Shown here: positions 44,647 through 53,385 of the stretch, in pieces
Position numbering within the stretch: position 1 is the stretch's first letter
How the letters are laid out: every line of letters begins with the position of its first letter
DNA from: Planktothrix tepida PCC 9214
GTDB taxonomy: Bacteria; Cyanobacteriota; Cyanobacteriia; Cyanobacteriales; Microcoleaceae
Reading direction: 5' to 3'
Assembly: GCF_900009145.1 (NCBI RefSeq)
Contig: NZ_LN889812.1
Span: 153,462-214,328, forward strand
DNA length: 60,867 nt
Program-made: the position numbers and the translations under genes
Notes under the pieces: generated by a model
Database searches by the model: none
Seen by the model: only the letters and a program-made list of their open reading frames with translations
What the model was told of the DNA's origin: nothing

Positions 44647-46545
44647 TTATGCGATCGCGGCGGGAATTTTGCCTTCATACTTAACTTGATTTAACAAATG
44701 TTGCAGATTTTCCCCTTCAATGACTTCCGTTTGTAAGATTTGTTGGGCAATTTGCTCCATTAAATCTTTATTTTGATTCAGGATATCCAAAGCGGTTTGA
44801 TGGGCTTGTTCAACCAGTTGTTTCACCTCATCATCAATGGCTTTTGCCGTTTCATCACTGACATAACGGCGAGGATTCATCATCATATTATCGCCGAGGA
44901 AATTGTTTTGTTGACCCTTTTCATAAGCCAACGGCCCTAATACTTTACTCATGCCATAACTGGTAACCATTCGTTCAGCTAAATCCGTCGCCCGTTGTAA
45001 GTCGTTGGTAGCCCCTGTGGTAATACTTCCAAATACAACTTCTTCGGCTGAACGCCCCCCTAATAAGGTGGCAATTTCGGCTTTCATTTCTTCTTCACTG
45101 AGTAAGAAACGGTCTTCGGTTGGCAGTTGTAAGGTATATCCTAATGCAGCCATTCCGCGTGGCACAATGGAGATTTTAGCCACTTTATTTTGACCAGAAA
45201 CAACAGCGCCAACAATCGCGTGACCGACTTCATGATAAGCCACAATTTTCTTCTCTTTTTCATTGAGAACACGGGATTTTTTTTCTAACCCCGCAACTAC
45301 CCGTTCAATGGCTTCTGCAAAGTCCGCTTGGCTGACGGTTTCCCGTTTATTTCGAGCGGCTAATAAGGCAGCTTCATTAACTAAATTGGCTAAATCTGCC
45401 CCTGCAAAACCGGGGGTACGAGTGGCGATCGCTTTTAAGTCAACATCCGTCCCAATTTTAACTTTTTTAGCATAGATTTCTAAAATTAGTAACCGACCGG
45501 ATAAATCAGGACGATCCACTAAAACTTGACGATCAAATCGACCGGGACGCAGTAAGGCGGGGTCTAACGTTTCCGGGCGGTTTGTAGCCGCTAAAACGAT
45601 TACCGTTGCTTGTCCGGCTGCAAACCCATCCATTTCGGTTAATAACTGGTTTAGGGTTTGTTCTCGTTCATCATTTCCCCCATACATTCCGCCACTCGAC
45701 CGTGATTTTCCAATGGCATCTAATTCATCAATAAAGATAATACAAGGGGCTTTCTTTTTGGCTTGTTCAAATAAATCTCGAACCCGCGCTGCCCCTGCGC
45801 CAACGAACAATTCGACGAATTCTGAACCCGAAATGCTAAAGAATGGAACACCCGCTTCTCCGGCTACGGCTTTAGCTAATAAGGTTTTTCCGGTTCCAGG
45901 AGGGCCGACTAATAATACGCCTTTAGGAATTCTGGCTCCGATTTGTAAAAATCGTTGGGGAGTCTTAAGAAATTCCACCACTTCTTCTAATTCGGTTTTG
46001 GCTTCTTCAACCCCTGCCACATCTTTGAACGTGACTTTTGTGGCATCATTTTCCACATAAACTTTGGCTTTACTCTTACTAATGGAAAGTGCCCCTTGTG
46101 GCCCTCCAATTCCTCCCCCTCGGCTTTGTAAGAATTGTCCGACAGCCACCCAAATTCCCACAAAAATTAAGGGGGGAACTACCCAACCAATTAAACTCGA
46201 AAACCAAGTATTCTGAGGAGGTGGGGCAGCCGCAAATTCAACGCCTTTGGCTTCTAAACGTTTGGGTAAATCCATATCAAAAATCGGAGTTGTTGATAGG
46301 ATTTGTCCCGGTTTTTCCTGTTCTCCTTTTACTAAATAGCGAATTTGATCTTGACTGAGATAAACTTGGGAAACTTGCCCATCTTCCACTTGTTCAATAA
46401 ATAAACTATAGGGAACACGAGGAATTTGTGGCCCGAATAATCCGGGTAATGTCAGGTTAGCAATTAAGAAGATTACACCCAACCAAAATAAAATACTTCC
46501 GATGGGAAGATTTCGGGGAAATTTAGGTTTGTCTTTTACACTCAT
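44647..46545 (-). CDS. ftsH: ATP-dependent zinc metalloprotease FtsH (first, upstream copy)
   Basis: A 632-residue membrane AAA+ protease with two N-terminal spans, Walker [21 protein letters not shown], Walker [36 protein letters not shown] and the zinc motif [14 protein letters not shown] glycine-rich stretch ([20 protein letters not shown]) follows the second span, as in thylakoid FtsH proteins. With the downstream copy it forms a tandem pair, which could be homo- or hetero-hexameric; which Synechocystis FtsH each matches cannot be decided by eye. Confidence 0.96.
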   Translation of the reverse strand: MSVKDKPKFPRNLPIGSILFWLGVIFLIANLTLPGLFGPQIPRVPYSLFIEQVEDGQVSQVYLSQDQIRYLVKGEQEKPGQILSTTPIFDMDLPKRLEAKGVEFAAAPPPQNTWFSSLIGWVVPPLIFVGIWVAVGQFLQSRGGGIGGPQGALSISKSKAKVYVENDATKVTFKDVAGVEEAKTELEEVVEFLKTPQRFLQIGARIPKGVLLVGPPGTGKTLLAKAVAGEAGVPFFSISGSEFVELFVGAGAARVRDLFEQAKKKAPCIIFIDELDAIGKSRSSGGMYGGNDEREQTLNQLLTEMDGFAAGQATVIVLAATNRPETLDPALLRPGRFDRQVLVDRPDLSGRLLILEIYAKKVKIGTDVDLKAIATRTPGFAGADLANLVNEAALLAARNKRETVSQADFAEAIERVVAGLEKKSRVLNEKEKKIVAYHEVGHAIVGAVVSGQNKVAKISIVPRGMAALGYTLQLPTEDRFLLSEEEMKAEIATLLGGRSAEEVVFGSITTGATNDLQRATDLAERMVTSYGMSKVLGPLAYEKGQQNNFLGDNMMMNPRRYVSDETAKAIDDEVKQLVEQAHQTALDILNQNKDLMEQIAQQILQTEVIEGENLQHLLNQVKYEGKIPAAIA

Positions 46546-47022
46546 GGTATTTAATTAAAGGTTGACTCATTAAAGGCGTACAGTTTCAAATCAGAGAACG
46601 CTCATAATTTAGTTGATTTTAATGGACTTTTGGGATAAACCTCAGAAATAAATTTCCAGGGGACAGGGTAGAGATTCGGTTTAAGGTTGACAGTAATCTC
46701 TTTTGCCTCCTGTCTGCTTTCATATTGGCATAATCTCATGTTTCTATGTTCCTGTAAGGCTCTCCCCAATGATCTATAATGTTCACCATAGCGTGATTTC
46801 CCTAATCGGTGGGGTGAGGGCAGGCTCATCAAAGGATCGTTTTTTGACACTTGACAAGAGTGAACACAGGATCATCTATTGGGCATGATTGCCCGTACAA
46901 TTACTGTTGTAAAAATAAACTAATTATTGGGTTTTTATTAAAAATTACATCAATTTCTTGACTTAGATTTAATTTTGTATCAAATTAGAAGATAGGATTC
47001 TGGCTAGACAGAGGAGATTAAA
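46546..47022. other. intergenic region, 477 bases, upstream of ftsH and of the phycobiliprotein-like gene
   Basis: This region must contain two divergent promoters. An 82-codon minus-strand ORF (46602-46850) has no recognisable features and is not called. A small GGGC-atgatt-GCCC hairpin lies near 46880-46893. AGAGGAG just before 47023 is the ribosome site of the next gene. No RNA gene is recognised. Confidence 0.4.
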
Positions 47023-47529
47023 ATGCCAACGATTAATTCAACGTGGGATGACTTAATCACCCAATGCGACGGACGATATTTAACCAATGCAGAACTCAAA
47101 CCTCTGCATCAGTATGTTCAGACCTTAAATGCTCGAACTAAAACCTATGAAGTGTTGCGGGTAAAATCAGCAGGTTTAATTAAACAAGCCCTGAAGAAAT
47201 TCATGCTGTCTCATCCAGAAATCATGCAAAAGCATTCCAAACGCTGTGTTTATGATATGTCGATGACGATGTGTTTGATGTCTGTTGCCTTGTTACGCGA
47301 TGACCCTCACTTTTTTAAGGAATCTTTAATGCTGTGGCTGGCAAATATTTTAGCCGCCCACGAAAAAAATGTCCAGTGCCTTCAAGCTTATACCTATCTT
47401 CAAGAAAGCCTACAAGAACAATTACCTAGTGTCTGTAACCAGTTATTAAAACCCTATATGGATATTGTTTTAGAAGTGTTAGATACTCCCCCTAAACTGA
47501 TGGCAAATGTTCAACGAAGTGGTGTTTAA
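47023..47529 (+). CDS. divergent phycobilisome (allophycocyanin-like) protein
   Basis: A 168-residue globin-like phycobiliprotein. RYLTNAELKPLHQYVQTLNA matches the N-terminal helices and the bilin-attachment helix reads KRCVYDMSMTMCLMSVALLR DD in two blocks, keeping the C-x-x-D pattern of chromophore-binding Cys84/Asp87. It diverges from normal apc/cpc subunits elsewhere, for instance KKFMLSHPEIMQKHS, and is not beside other apc/cpc genes. A linker-domain protein follows 136 bases later, so the two probably act together. It may bind a bilin as an alternative terminal emitter or in a light-response complex; this is inference. AGAGGAG precedes the start. Confidence 0.85.
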   Translation: MPTINSTWDDLITQCDGRYLTNAELKPLHQYVQTLNARTKTYEVLRVKSAGLIKQALKKFMLSHPEIMQKHSKRCVYDMSMTMCLMSVALLRDDPHFFKESLMLWLANILAAHEKNVQCLQAYTYLQESLQEQLPSVCNQLLKPYMDIVLEVLDTPPKLMANVQRSGV

Positions 47530-47665
47530 AACGGATTGATTGTTGATTTTTTTCAGGGTGTTCCTTCGTTCCCAGCCACAGGAATGATATTTTCAATCCT
47601 CATACAATAGCAGGTAAATTCAGGCTGATTTGGAATATTAATGCACACAGGAGTTTAATTTATTT

Positions 47666-48463
47666 ATGACGTTAACTCAACCTGTAACGACTCGTCATGA
47701 CGCTTCCCCGGAAGAACGAGAATTTGTTTTAAAACAGATTTATCAACAAGTTTTAGAACGGCAATTATATGAGTCTGAACGGAAACAATTAGTTGATTTA
47801 GAAAAAGATTTTATCAAAGGAAAAATAGGGATTCGTCATTTCTTAAAAAGTTTAGCAGTTCGTCCGATTTATTTAGAGCTTTTTTATGAAAATAGCTCTA
47901 ATATGAAATTTATTGAAAATGCCTGTAAACATTTTTTAGGACGAGCCCCCAAAAATAATGAAGAACTACATGAATGGGATGATATTTTAGTTCGTCATGG
48001 GGTTGGTGCCCTGGTTTCAGAGTTGGTTGATTCTGAAGAATATCGGAAATCCTTTGGTTATTTTACCATCCCCTACTGGCATGAACACCGTTTTGAATCC
48101 GCAGGTGAATATATCGAAAATGAAAAGCTCGGTCATGAACACGCCGGACAAAGAGGGTGGGCAATTCCGACCCATTATCAACATGAATTACACATCGACT
48201 GTGATGGGGGAACTTGTGTTCGAGAGGAGGATAAATCTAAAGTTCAAGAGGTACCACCTATTGAGGAGGTTTTAGATTTATCCACCGATACCAAAATGAC
48301 ACCTAAGCATATTCAACGGCTATCTCTGTGTGTCAAAGAAATTACAGAAATTCTGTCATTATATCCTCAACCTGTCACTCCCAAAGAGATTGAAACTGAC
48401 CTTCAACAAAAGGTCTTGGAGTATGTTAGTATCACTAACGCTAATTTACTCTTTAAAAATTAA
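47666..48463 (+). CDS. phycobilisome linker polypeptide-domain protein (rod-core-linker-like)
   Basis: A 265-residue protein. Residues ~18-150 form a PBS linker domain: FVLKQIYQQVLERQLYESER, KGKIGIRHFLKSLAVRPIYL, ACKHFLGRAP, LVDSEEYRKSFGYFTIPYWH. The C-terminal ~110 residues are unlike CpcG: a histidine-rich part (GHEHAGQRGWAIPTHYQHEL) with two cysteines (DCDGGTC), and a helical tail. No membrane span is seen. It would tether the preceding phycobiliprotein-like subunit. A GGTGGG...CCCACC hairpin follows the stop. Confidence 0.88.
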   Translation: MTLTQPVTTRHDASPEEREFVLKQIYQQVLERQLYESERKQLVDLEKDFIKGKIGIRHFLKSLAVRPIYLELFYENSSNMKFIENACKHFLGRAPKNNEELHEWDDILVRHGVGALVSELVDSEEYRKSFGYFTIPYWHEHRFESAGEYIENEKLGHEHAGQRGWAIPTHYQHELHIDCDGGTCVREEDKSKVQEVPPIEEVLDLSTDTKMTPKHIQRLSLCVKEITEILSLYPQPVTPKEIETDLQQKVLEYVSITNANLLFKN

Positions 48464-48469
48464 CAATAG

Positions 48470-48487
48470 GGTGGGTTTTAGCCCACC
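48470..48487 (+). terminator. hairpin after the linker gene
   Basis: GGTGGG and CCCACC pair around TTTTAG, six bases after the stop codon. The T-tract is poor, so terminator function is only possible. Confidence 0.45.
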
Positions 48488-48632
48488 TTGGATGATGATT
48501 AAAATTCTGCAACTAGCGATCGCATCCATTTAATCAGATTTTCAATATTTGCTAGGGGTTGAGTCAATTGAAAATAGGCCTACTTATTTAGGACTGTTAT
48601 ATAATTAATATATTGTTTTGTTTTTGGATATT

Positions 48633-48995
48633 ATGCAAATCAATAAATATCTCCATGCTGCTATTTTAGTGTCTAATTTAGAAAAATCTGAACAATTTTA
48701 TAGTCAAGTGTTAAGCTTAGAAAAAGTTGAACGTCCGTTAAATTTTCCGGGTATTTGGTATCAAATTGGTGAGTTTCAAATTCATTTAATTCAAGCTGAA
48801 ACTGTAATTAACGATCAAGTTAATAATCAGAAATGGGGACGAAATCGACATTTGGCTTTTGCTGTTGAAGATTTAGAAACTGCGAAACAACAGTTAATGA
48901 CTTATAATTGTTCTTTTCAAATGAGTGCTTCCGGTCGTGCTGCCTTGTTTACACAAGATCCTGATGGTAATATAATTGAATTAAATGAAGCATGA
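48633..48995 (+). CDS. VOC/glyoxalase-fold protein
   Basis: About 120 residues with the vicinal-oxygen-chelate fold: LHAAILVSNLEKSEQFYSQV at the N-terminus, the metal-ligand-type residues in FQIHLIQAE and RHLAFAVEDLETAKQQL, and the terminal FTQDPDGNIIELNE. Members are dioxygenases, glyoxalases or antibiotic-binding proteins; the substrate is unknown. ATG 48633 is preferred over the TTG at 48618. Its stop overlaps the next gene's start (ATGA, 48992-48995). Confidence 0.88.
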   Translation: MQINKYLHAAILVSNLEKSEQFYSQVLSLEKVERPLNFPGIWYQIGEFQIHLIQAETVINDQVNNQKWGRNRHLAFAVEDLETAKQQLMTYNCSFQMSASGRAALFTQDPDGNIIELNEA

Positions 48996-50287
48996 AAATT
49001 ATTGCTTATTGTTATACTGATCCGTTGTTTGAACAACCCCCAGATCGGATAATTTGGGGATGGGAAGTGGATCGGGTTTATCAAGATTTAGGCGAAAGAG
49101 AAGAACTAGAACAATTATTGAAAGATTGTGATTTAGAACCCCCAGAATATTTATTAATTCGACGGTTAGAAGAGTTAGGAGATTCTGTTTTAGAAGTGAG
49201 CGATCGCTTACAAAAATTAGAATCATTTCAAATTAATATTATTGCAATAGAATCCGATTTTAACACCTCTGAAACTCCTATTAATCGGAGTGATTTAATG
49301 CAATTATTGATAGAAATTCAAAATCGCCAACGGAGTCGCCGCATTCGTCAAGGACACGCTAAAAATCGAATTAAAACCTTACCTCCACCGGGTAAAGCAC
49401 CTTACGGATATCGACGGGGAAAAGACCGTTATATTTTAGATCGCAGCGTTTCTCCGATTGTTAAAGAGTTTTTTGAGCGGTTTTTAATTTATGGGTCTTT
49501 GCGAGGTGCGGTGCGCTATTTAGAAAAACGATATGGTAAAAAAATATCTGTCACAACGGGACGACGATGGTTAACAAACCCGGTTTATCGAGGGGATTTA
49601 GAATATCAAAATGGGGAGATTATTTCTAATACCCATATTCCGATTATTTCACGGGATGAAGCCGCCCAGATAGATCGATTATTACGCCGAAATCAACGCC
49701 TTCCCCCCCGAACTGCGAGTGCGCCGCGTTCTTTAGCAGGGTTAGTTGTTTGTGGAGAATGTCAATCTTCCCTGACGGTTTCACGAGTTACAACCTATCG
49801 TAAAGATCAAGAATATTTGTATTTACGTCCTACAAATTGTCCGCGAAATCCTAAGTGCAAAGCCTTATCTTATCAAACAGGATTAGAGTTAACGATTGAA
49901 CGAATTTGTCAAGATTTACCAGAGGCGGTTTCTAGTTTAAATTTACCGGATTTACAAATTGTTAAACAAGGTATGATTCAGGAGATTAACCAAAAACAGG
50001 AGATTTTGTTACAAATTCCTGATTTATTAACTGCGGGAATATTAGATTTAGAAACAGCAGAGTTAAGAACTTATAAATTGCGGACAGAAATTTCTCAATT
50101 ACAAGGAAAGTTAGCCCAACTTCCCCCCGTTAATTTAAAAGAAACAGCACAAGCCGTTTGTATTCCACAGTTTTGGCTAGATTTATCCGAACCTGAACGA
50201 CGGTTTTATTTTCGAGAATTTATTCACCAAATTGAGATTATTCGAGATGGGGATAATTGGGAGTTAAAGCTAATCTTTATTTTTTAA
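48992..50287 (+). CDS. serine-recombinase-family protein with a degenerate resolvase domain
   Basis: A 431-residue protein. Residues ~130-260 form the recombinase DNA-binding domain (PPGKAPYGYRRGKDRYILDR, TGRRWLTNPVYRGDLEYQNG) and ~248-300 a zinc-ribbon-like part (LAGLVVCGECQSSLTVSRVT, CPRNPKCKALSY) followed by a coiled coil. The N-terminal ~85 residues align with the resolvase fold but the catalytic Y-x-R-V-S is absent (YCYTDPLFEQPP), with no Ser at the nucleophile position. It may be a domesticated, inactive recombinase. It shares an ATGA overlap with the VOC gene. No attachment site or phage genes are seen. Confidence 0.8.
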   Translation: MKIIAYCYTDPLFEQPPDRIIWGWEVDRVYQDLGEREELEQLLKDCDLEPPEYLLIRRLEELGDSVLEVSDRLQKLESFQINIIAIESDFNTSETPINRSDLMQLLIEIQNRQRSRRIRQGHAKNRIKTLPPPGKAPYGYRRGKDRYILDRSVSPIVKEFFERFLIYGSLRGAVRYLEKRYGKKISVTTGRRWLTNPVYRGDLEYQNGEIISNTHIPIISRDEAAQIDRLLRRNQRLPPRTASAPRSLAGLVVCGECQSSLTVSRVTTYRKDQEYLYLRPTNCPRNPKCKALSYQTGLELTIERICQDLPEAVSSLNLPDLQIVKQGMIQEINQKQEILLQIPDLLTAGILDLETAELRTYKLRTEISQLQGKLAQLPPVNLKETAQAVCIPQFWLDLSEPERRFYFREFIHQIEIIRDGDNWELKLIFIF

Positions 50288-50288
50288 T

Positions 50289-51317
50289 TTATACTTTAAC
50301 ACAATATTGATTCCGACCTTTTTGTTTTGCTTCATAAAGGGCTTGATCAGCAATTTCTAATAACTCTTCAGGAGAGGTATTCGGTTGAGGAATTCCATAA
50401 GAAATCCCGATACTGACCGTTACAATAGAACTCACCCTTGAATACTCATGATTAATTTTAAGCCGTTGGACTTCTTGATGAATGGTTTTTGCGACTTTAA
50501 GTGCTCCTTGTAAATCCGTATTGGGAAGAATAATGGCAAATTCTTCTCCACCATAGCGAGCTACTAAATCTGTAGAATTATTAATAGATCGATCTAAGGC
50601 TTGGGCGACTAATTTCAAGCAAATATCTCCGGCGGGATGTCCATAATGATCATTATAATTTTTAAAATAATCTAAATCACAAACCAGTAAAGCTAAGGGT
50701 TGCTGTTCTTCGATCATTTGTTTCCAAACTTGATCAAAATATTCATCAAAATGTCGGCGGTTAGCTAAACTGGTTAAACTATCACAAGAGGCTAAATTTT
50801 GCAATTGACGGTTCACAGTTTGTAAATTTTCCTCAGCTTTTTTACGGGTTTTAATTTCATTTTGTAATTGATTATTTTGTTGTAATAATTTTTGATTTTG
50901 TGCGATTAGTTGTTGTTTTAACAGACAAATTGTTAACTGATTTTTGACCCGTGCCAAGACTTCATCAACTTTGAACGGTTTCGTGATATAGTCTACCCCT
51001 CCTACAGAAAACGCTTTTATAATATCTTCAACTTGATTCAGCGCACTAATAAAAATAATAGGAATTTCATAGGTGTCTGGAGAGGATTTTAGCTGATTAC
51101 ATAACTCATATCCTGTGACCTGGGGCATTCTAATATCGAGTAAAATTAAATCGGGTTTTAAAGCGGTAATCGCGATCATTGCCATGTCAGCATTTAAGGC
51201 TTTGCGGACATAATATCCCTGTTGAGTTAACAACGCTGACAAAACCCGAATATTATCCGGTTCATCATCGATGATGAGTAAATTTCCCTGAGTTGAAAAA
51301 GTTTCATCTGGGTTCAT
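50289..51317 (-). CDS. response regulator with diguanylate cyclase (GGDEF) output
   Basis: A 342-residue protein. A receiver domain (~10-125) has the phospho-acceptor Asp in LILLDIRMPQVTGYEL and Lys in DYITKPFKVDEVLARV. A coiled-coil linker (~130-170) leads to a GGDEF domain with YGGEEFAIILPN, so diguanylate cyclase activity is expected. It lies three bases downstream of the GGDEF-EAL gene on the same strand, an operon for cyclic-di-GMP turnover. Confidence 0.94.
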   Translation of the reverse strand: MNPDETFSTQGNLLIIDDEPDNIRVLSALLTQQGYYVRKALNADMAMIAITALKPDLILLDIRMPQVTGYELCNQLKSSPDTYEIPIIFISALNQVEDIIKAFSVGGVDYITKPFKVDEVLARVKNQLTICLLKQQLIAQNQKLLQQNNQLQNEIKTRKKAEENLQTVNRQLQNLASCDSLTSLANRRHFDEYFDQVWKQMIEEQQPLALLVCDLDYFKNYNDHYGHPAGDICLKLVAQALDRSINNSTDLVARYGGEEFAIILPNTDLQGALKVAKTIHQEVQRLKINHEYSRVSSIVTVSIGISYGIPQPNTSPEELLEIADQALYEAKQKGRNQYCVKV

Positions 51318-51320
51318 AAT

Positions 51321-53117
51321 TTACCATTGGGGAGTTAATGAAAGCAATTTAATTAATTCTTCTCCGGGTAACGGTTTAGAAAAGAAATATCCCTGCCCAA
51401 ATCCACAATTTAATTCTTTAAGGATGGCTAATTGTTCAGGTAATTCAATCCCTTCAGCAACCACACTCATATTCATGGTTTTAGCTAAACTAATAATCAC
51501 AGGAATTAAGCCAACATTTTCCGATTCTAAGTTAAGACGTTGAACAAAGGATTTATCGACTTTTAGGGTGTCAACCGGAAAAGAATGGAGATAACTCAGG
51601 GAAGAATAACCCGTTCCAAAATCATCAATACTAATTAAAATATGACGTTTTCTGAGTTCTTTGAGAATGATAGCTACATCCTTATCATTCTCCATAATCG
51701 CACTTTCGGTAATTTCCAATTTTAAACAATCAGGATCAAGTTGACTTTGTTCTAAAACTTGATCAATTTGTTCTAATAAATTGGGTTGAGTAAACTGTTT
51801 AACAGATAAATTAACACTAACAAATAAACGGGAATCCACTAAATTTTGTTTTTGCCAAGTTTGCAGTTGATGACAGGCTTCAAATAAAACCCAATAGCCA
51901 ATGGGAGTAATTAAACCCGTTTCTTCAGCAATGGGAATAAAGAGACCAGGTGGAACTAAACCCCGTTCAGGATGACGCCATCGAACTAAGGCTTCAAATC
52001 CAGCAATTTTTCCGCTATTCAAATCGACAATTGGTTGATAATGAACGACTAACTCTTGCTGTTCCAGACCCCGACGTAAATCGGTTTCTAACTGTAATCG
52101 CTCTAAAGCAGCGGCGTGCATCACCGGATCAAAGATATGATATTGTCCTTTTCCTAATGCTTTAGCTCGATACATAGCTGTGTCTGCATCACGCAGTAAA
52201 TGTTCCGGTTCATTATAGTCTGAATGACCGATTACAATCCCAATACTGGCATTAATAAAAACTTCATGTCGTTCTAAATGAAAAGGTTTAGAAAAAGAGT
52301 CTAAAATCTGATCGGCTAATTCAATAACATGAGGAAAGTCGGGAATTTCTGTTAATAAAATTGCAAATTCATCTCCTCCTAGACGGGCTAATGTATTCTG
52401 GGGTTTAATATAACTGTTAAGACGACGAGCAATTAAAATCAAGAGTTCATCCCCGACTAAATGCCCTAAAGAATCATTAACAACTTTAAAGCGATCGCAA
52501 TCTAAAAATAATACCGCAAACTGATAATTAGGGTCAGCTTTAGATCGTTGAATGGATTGGTGTAAATCCGTCATTAATAAGGCCCGGTTGGGTAAACCCG
52601 TTAGGGAATCATGAAGGGCCATTTTTAATAATTTGGCATTAGCTTCTTCAAGTTGCTGAGTCCGTTCCTTTACCCGTGCTTCTAATTCTGAATTTAAAAC
52701 CCGAATTTCCAATTCTGCGGATCGTAATGCTAATTGATTTTGAACTCGTGCTAAAACTTCTTCAAATTGGAAGGGTTTAGTAATATAGTCTACTCCACCC
52801 ACTTGAAAACCTTTAACTTTATCGAGAACATCATCCAAAGCACTTAAAAAGATTACTGGAATTTCTGCGGTTTTAGCATTAGCTTTGAGATTCTGACAAA
52901 CCTCATAACCATCCATTTCTGGCATCATAATATCCAGCAGAATTAAATCAGGAGCAACGGTTTGAGCCGCCGTTAATGCCATCGCACCATTTAAAGCTTT
53001 GCGTACATTGTATCCTTGACGAGTGAGCATTCGGGACAATAAATGGAGGTTGTCCGGTGTATCATCAACGATGAGAATATCTTCAGTTTTTGTTAAATCC
53101 AGGTTGTAATGATTCAT
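51321..53117 (-). CDS. response regulator with GGDEF and EAL domains
   Basis: About 598 residues. Receiver domain with LILLDIMMPEMDGYEV (Asp) and DYITKPFQFEEVLARV; coiled linker; GGDEF with LARLGGDEFAILLTE; EAL with GFEALVRWRHPERGLVPPGL, and the later ITESAIMEND and DDFGTGYSSLSYL metal/catalytic blocks, all apparently intact. It could both make and degrade cyclic-di-GMP. Start ATG 53117 (MNHYNLDLTKTEDILIVDDT) is preferred; 53165 would add 16 residues. First gene of a pair with the downstream GGDEF regulator. Confidence 0.93.
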   Translation of the reverse strand: MNHYNLDLTKTEDILIVDDTPDNLHLLSRMLTRQGYNVRKALNGAMALTAAQTVAPDLILLDIMMPEMDGYEVCQNLKANAKTAEIPVIFLSALDDVLDKVKGFQVGGVDYITKPFQFEEVLARVQNQLALRSAELEIRVLNSELEARVKERTQQLEEANAKLLKMALHDSLTGLPNRALLMTDLHQSIQRSKADPNYQFAVLFLDCDRFKVVNDSLGHLVGDELLILIARRLNSYIKPQNTLARLGGDEFAILLTEIPDFPHVIELADQILDSFSKPFHLERHEVFINASIGIVIGHSDYNEPEHLLRDADTAMYRAKALGKGQYHIFDPVMHAAALERLQLETDLRRGLEQQELVVHYQPIVDLNSGKIAGFEALVRWRHPERGLVPPGLFIPIAEETGLITPIGYWVLFEACHQLQTWQKQNLVDSRLFVSVNLSVKQFTQPNLLEQIDQVLEQSQLDPDCLKLEITESAIMENDKDVAIILKELRKRHILISIDDFGTGYSSLSYLHSFPVDTLKVDKSFVQRLNLESENVGLIPVIISLAKTMNMSVVAEGIELPEQLAILKELNCGFGQGYFFSKPLPGEELIKLLSLTPQW

Positions 53118-53385
53118 TTCAATTGGAAACAGATAAAATGGGGTACGGATTGAGGTCATTCCCAATCACTACAGGTTGGAATAAAGACCCACTCTGATTG
53201 TTTATTGGTGTACTGGGTAAAGTTTCTCTGGGGATGCTGGTATTGGGTAAAGTGGCTTACCTCATTAAACCGAACTGTGTCAATTCTATAAAATACAAGC
53301 CATAATTATAACATTTTGTTAGAGCTTTACTCAATTCCTGTTGGTTTTATGCCCTGAATATTTGTGTCAAGGTTTTTGAAAAAAA

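Noticed and set aside
46602-46850. 82-codon minus-strand ORF upstream of ftsH
   Set aside because: No known motif, and it occupies the place where the ftsH promoter must be.
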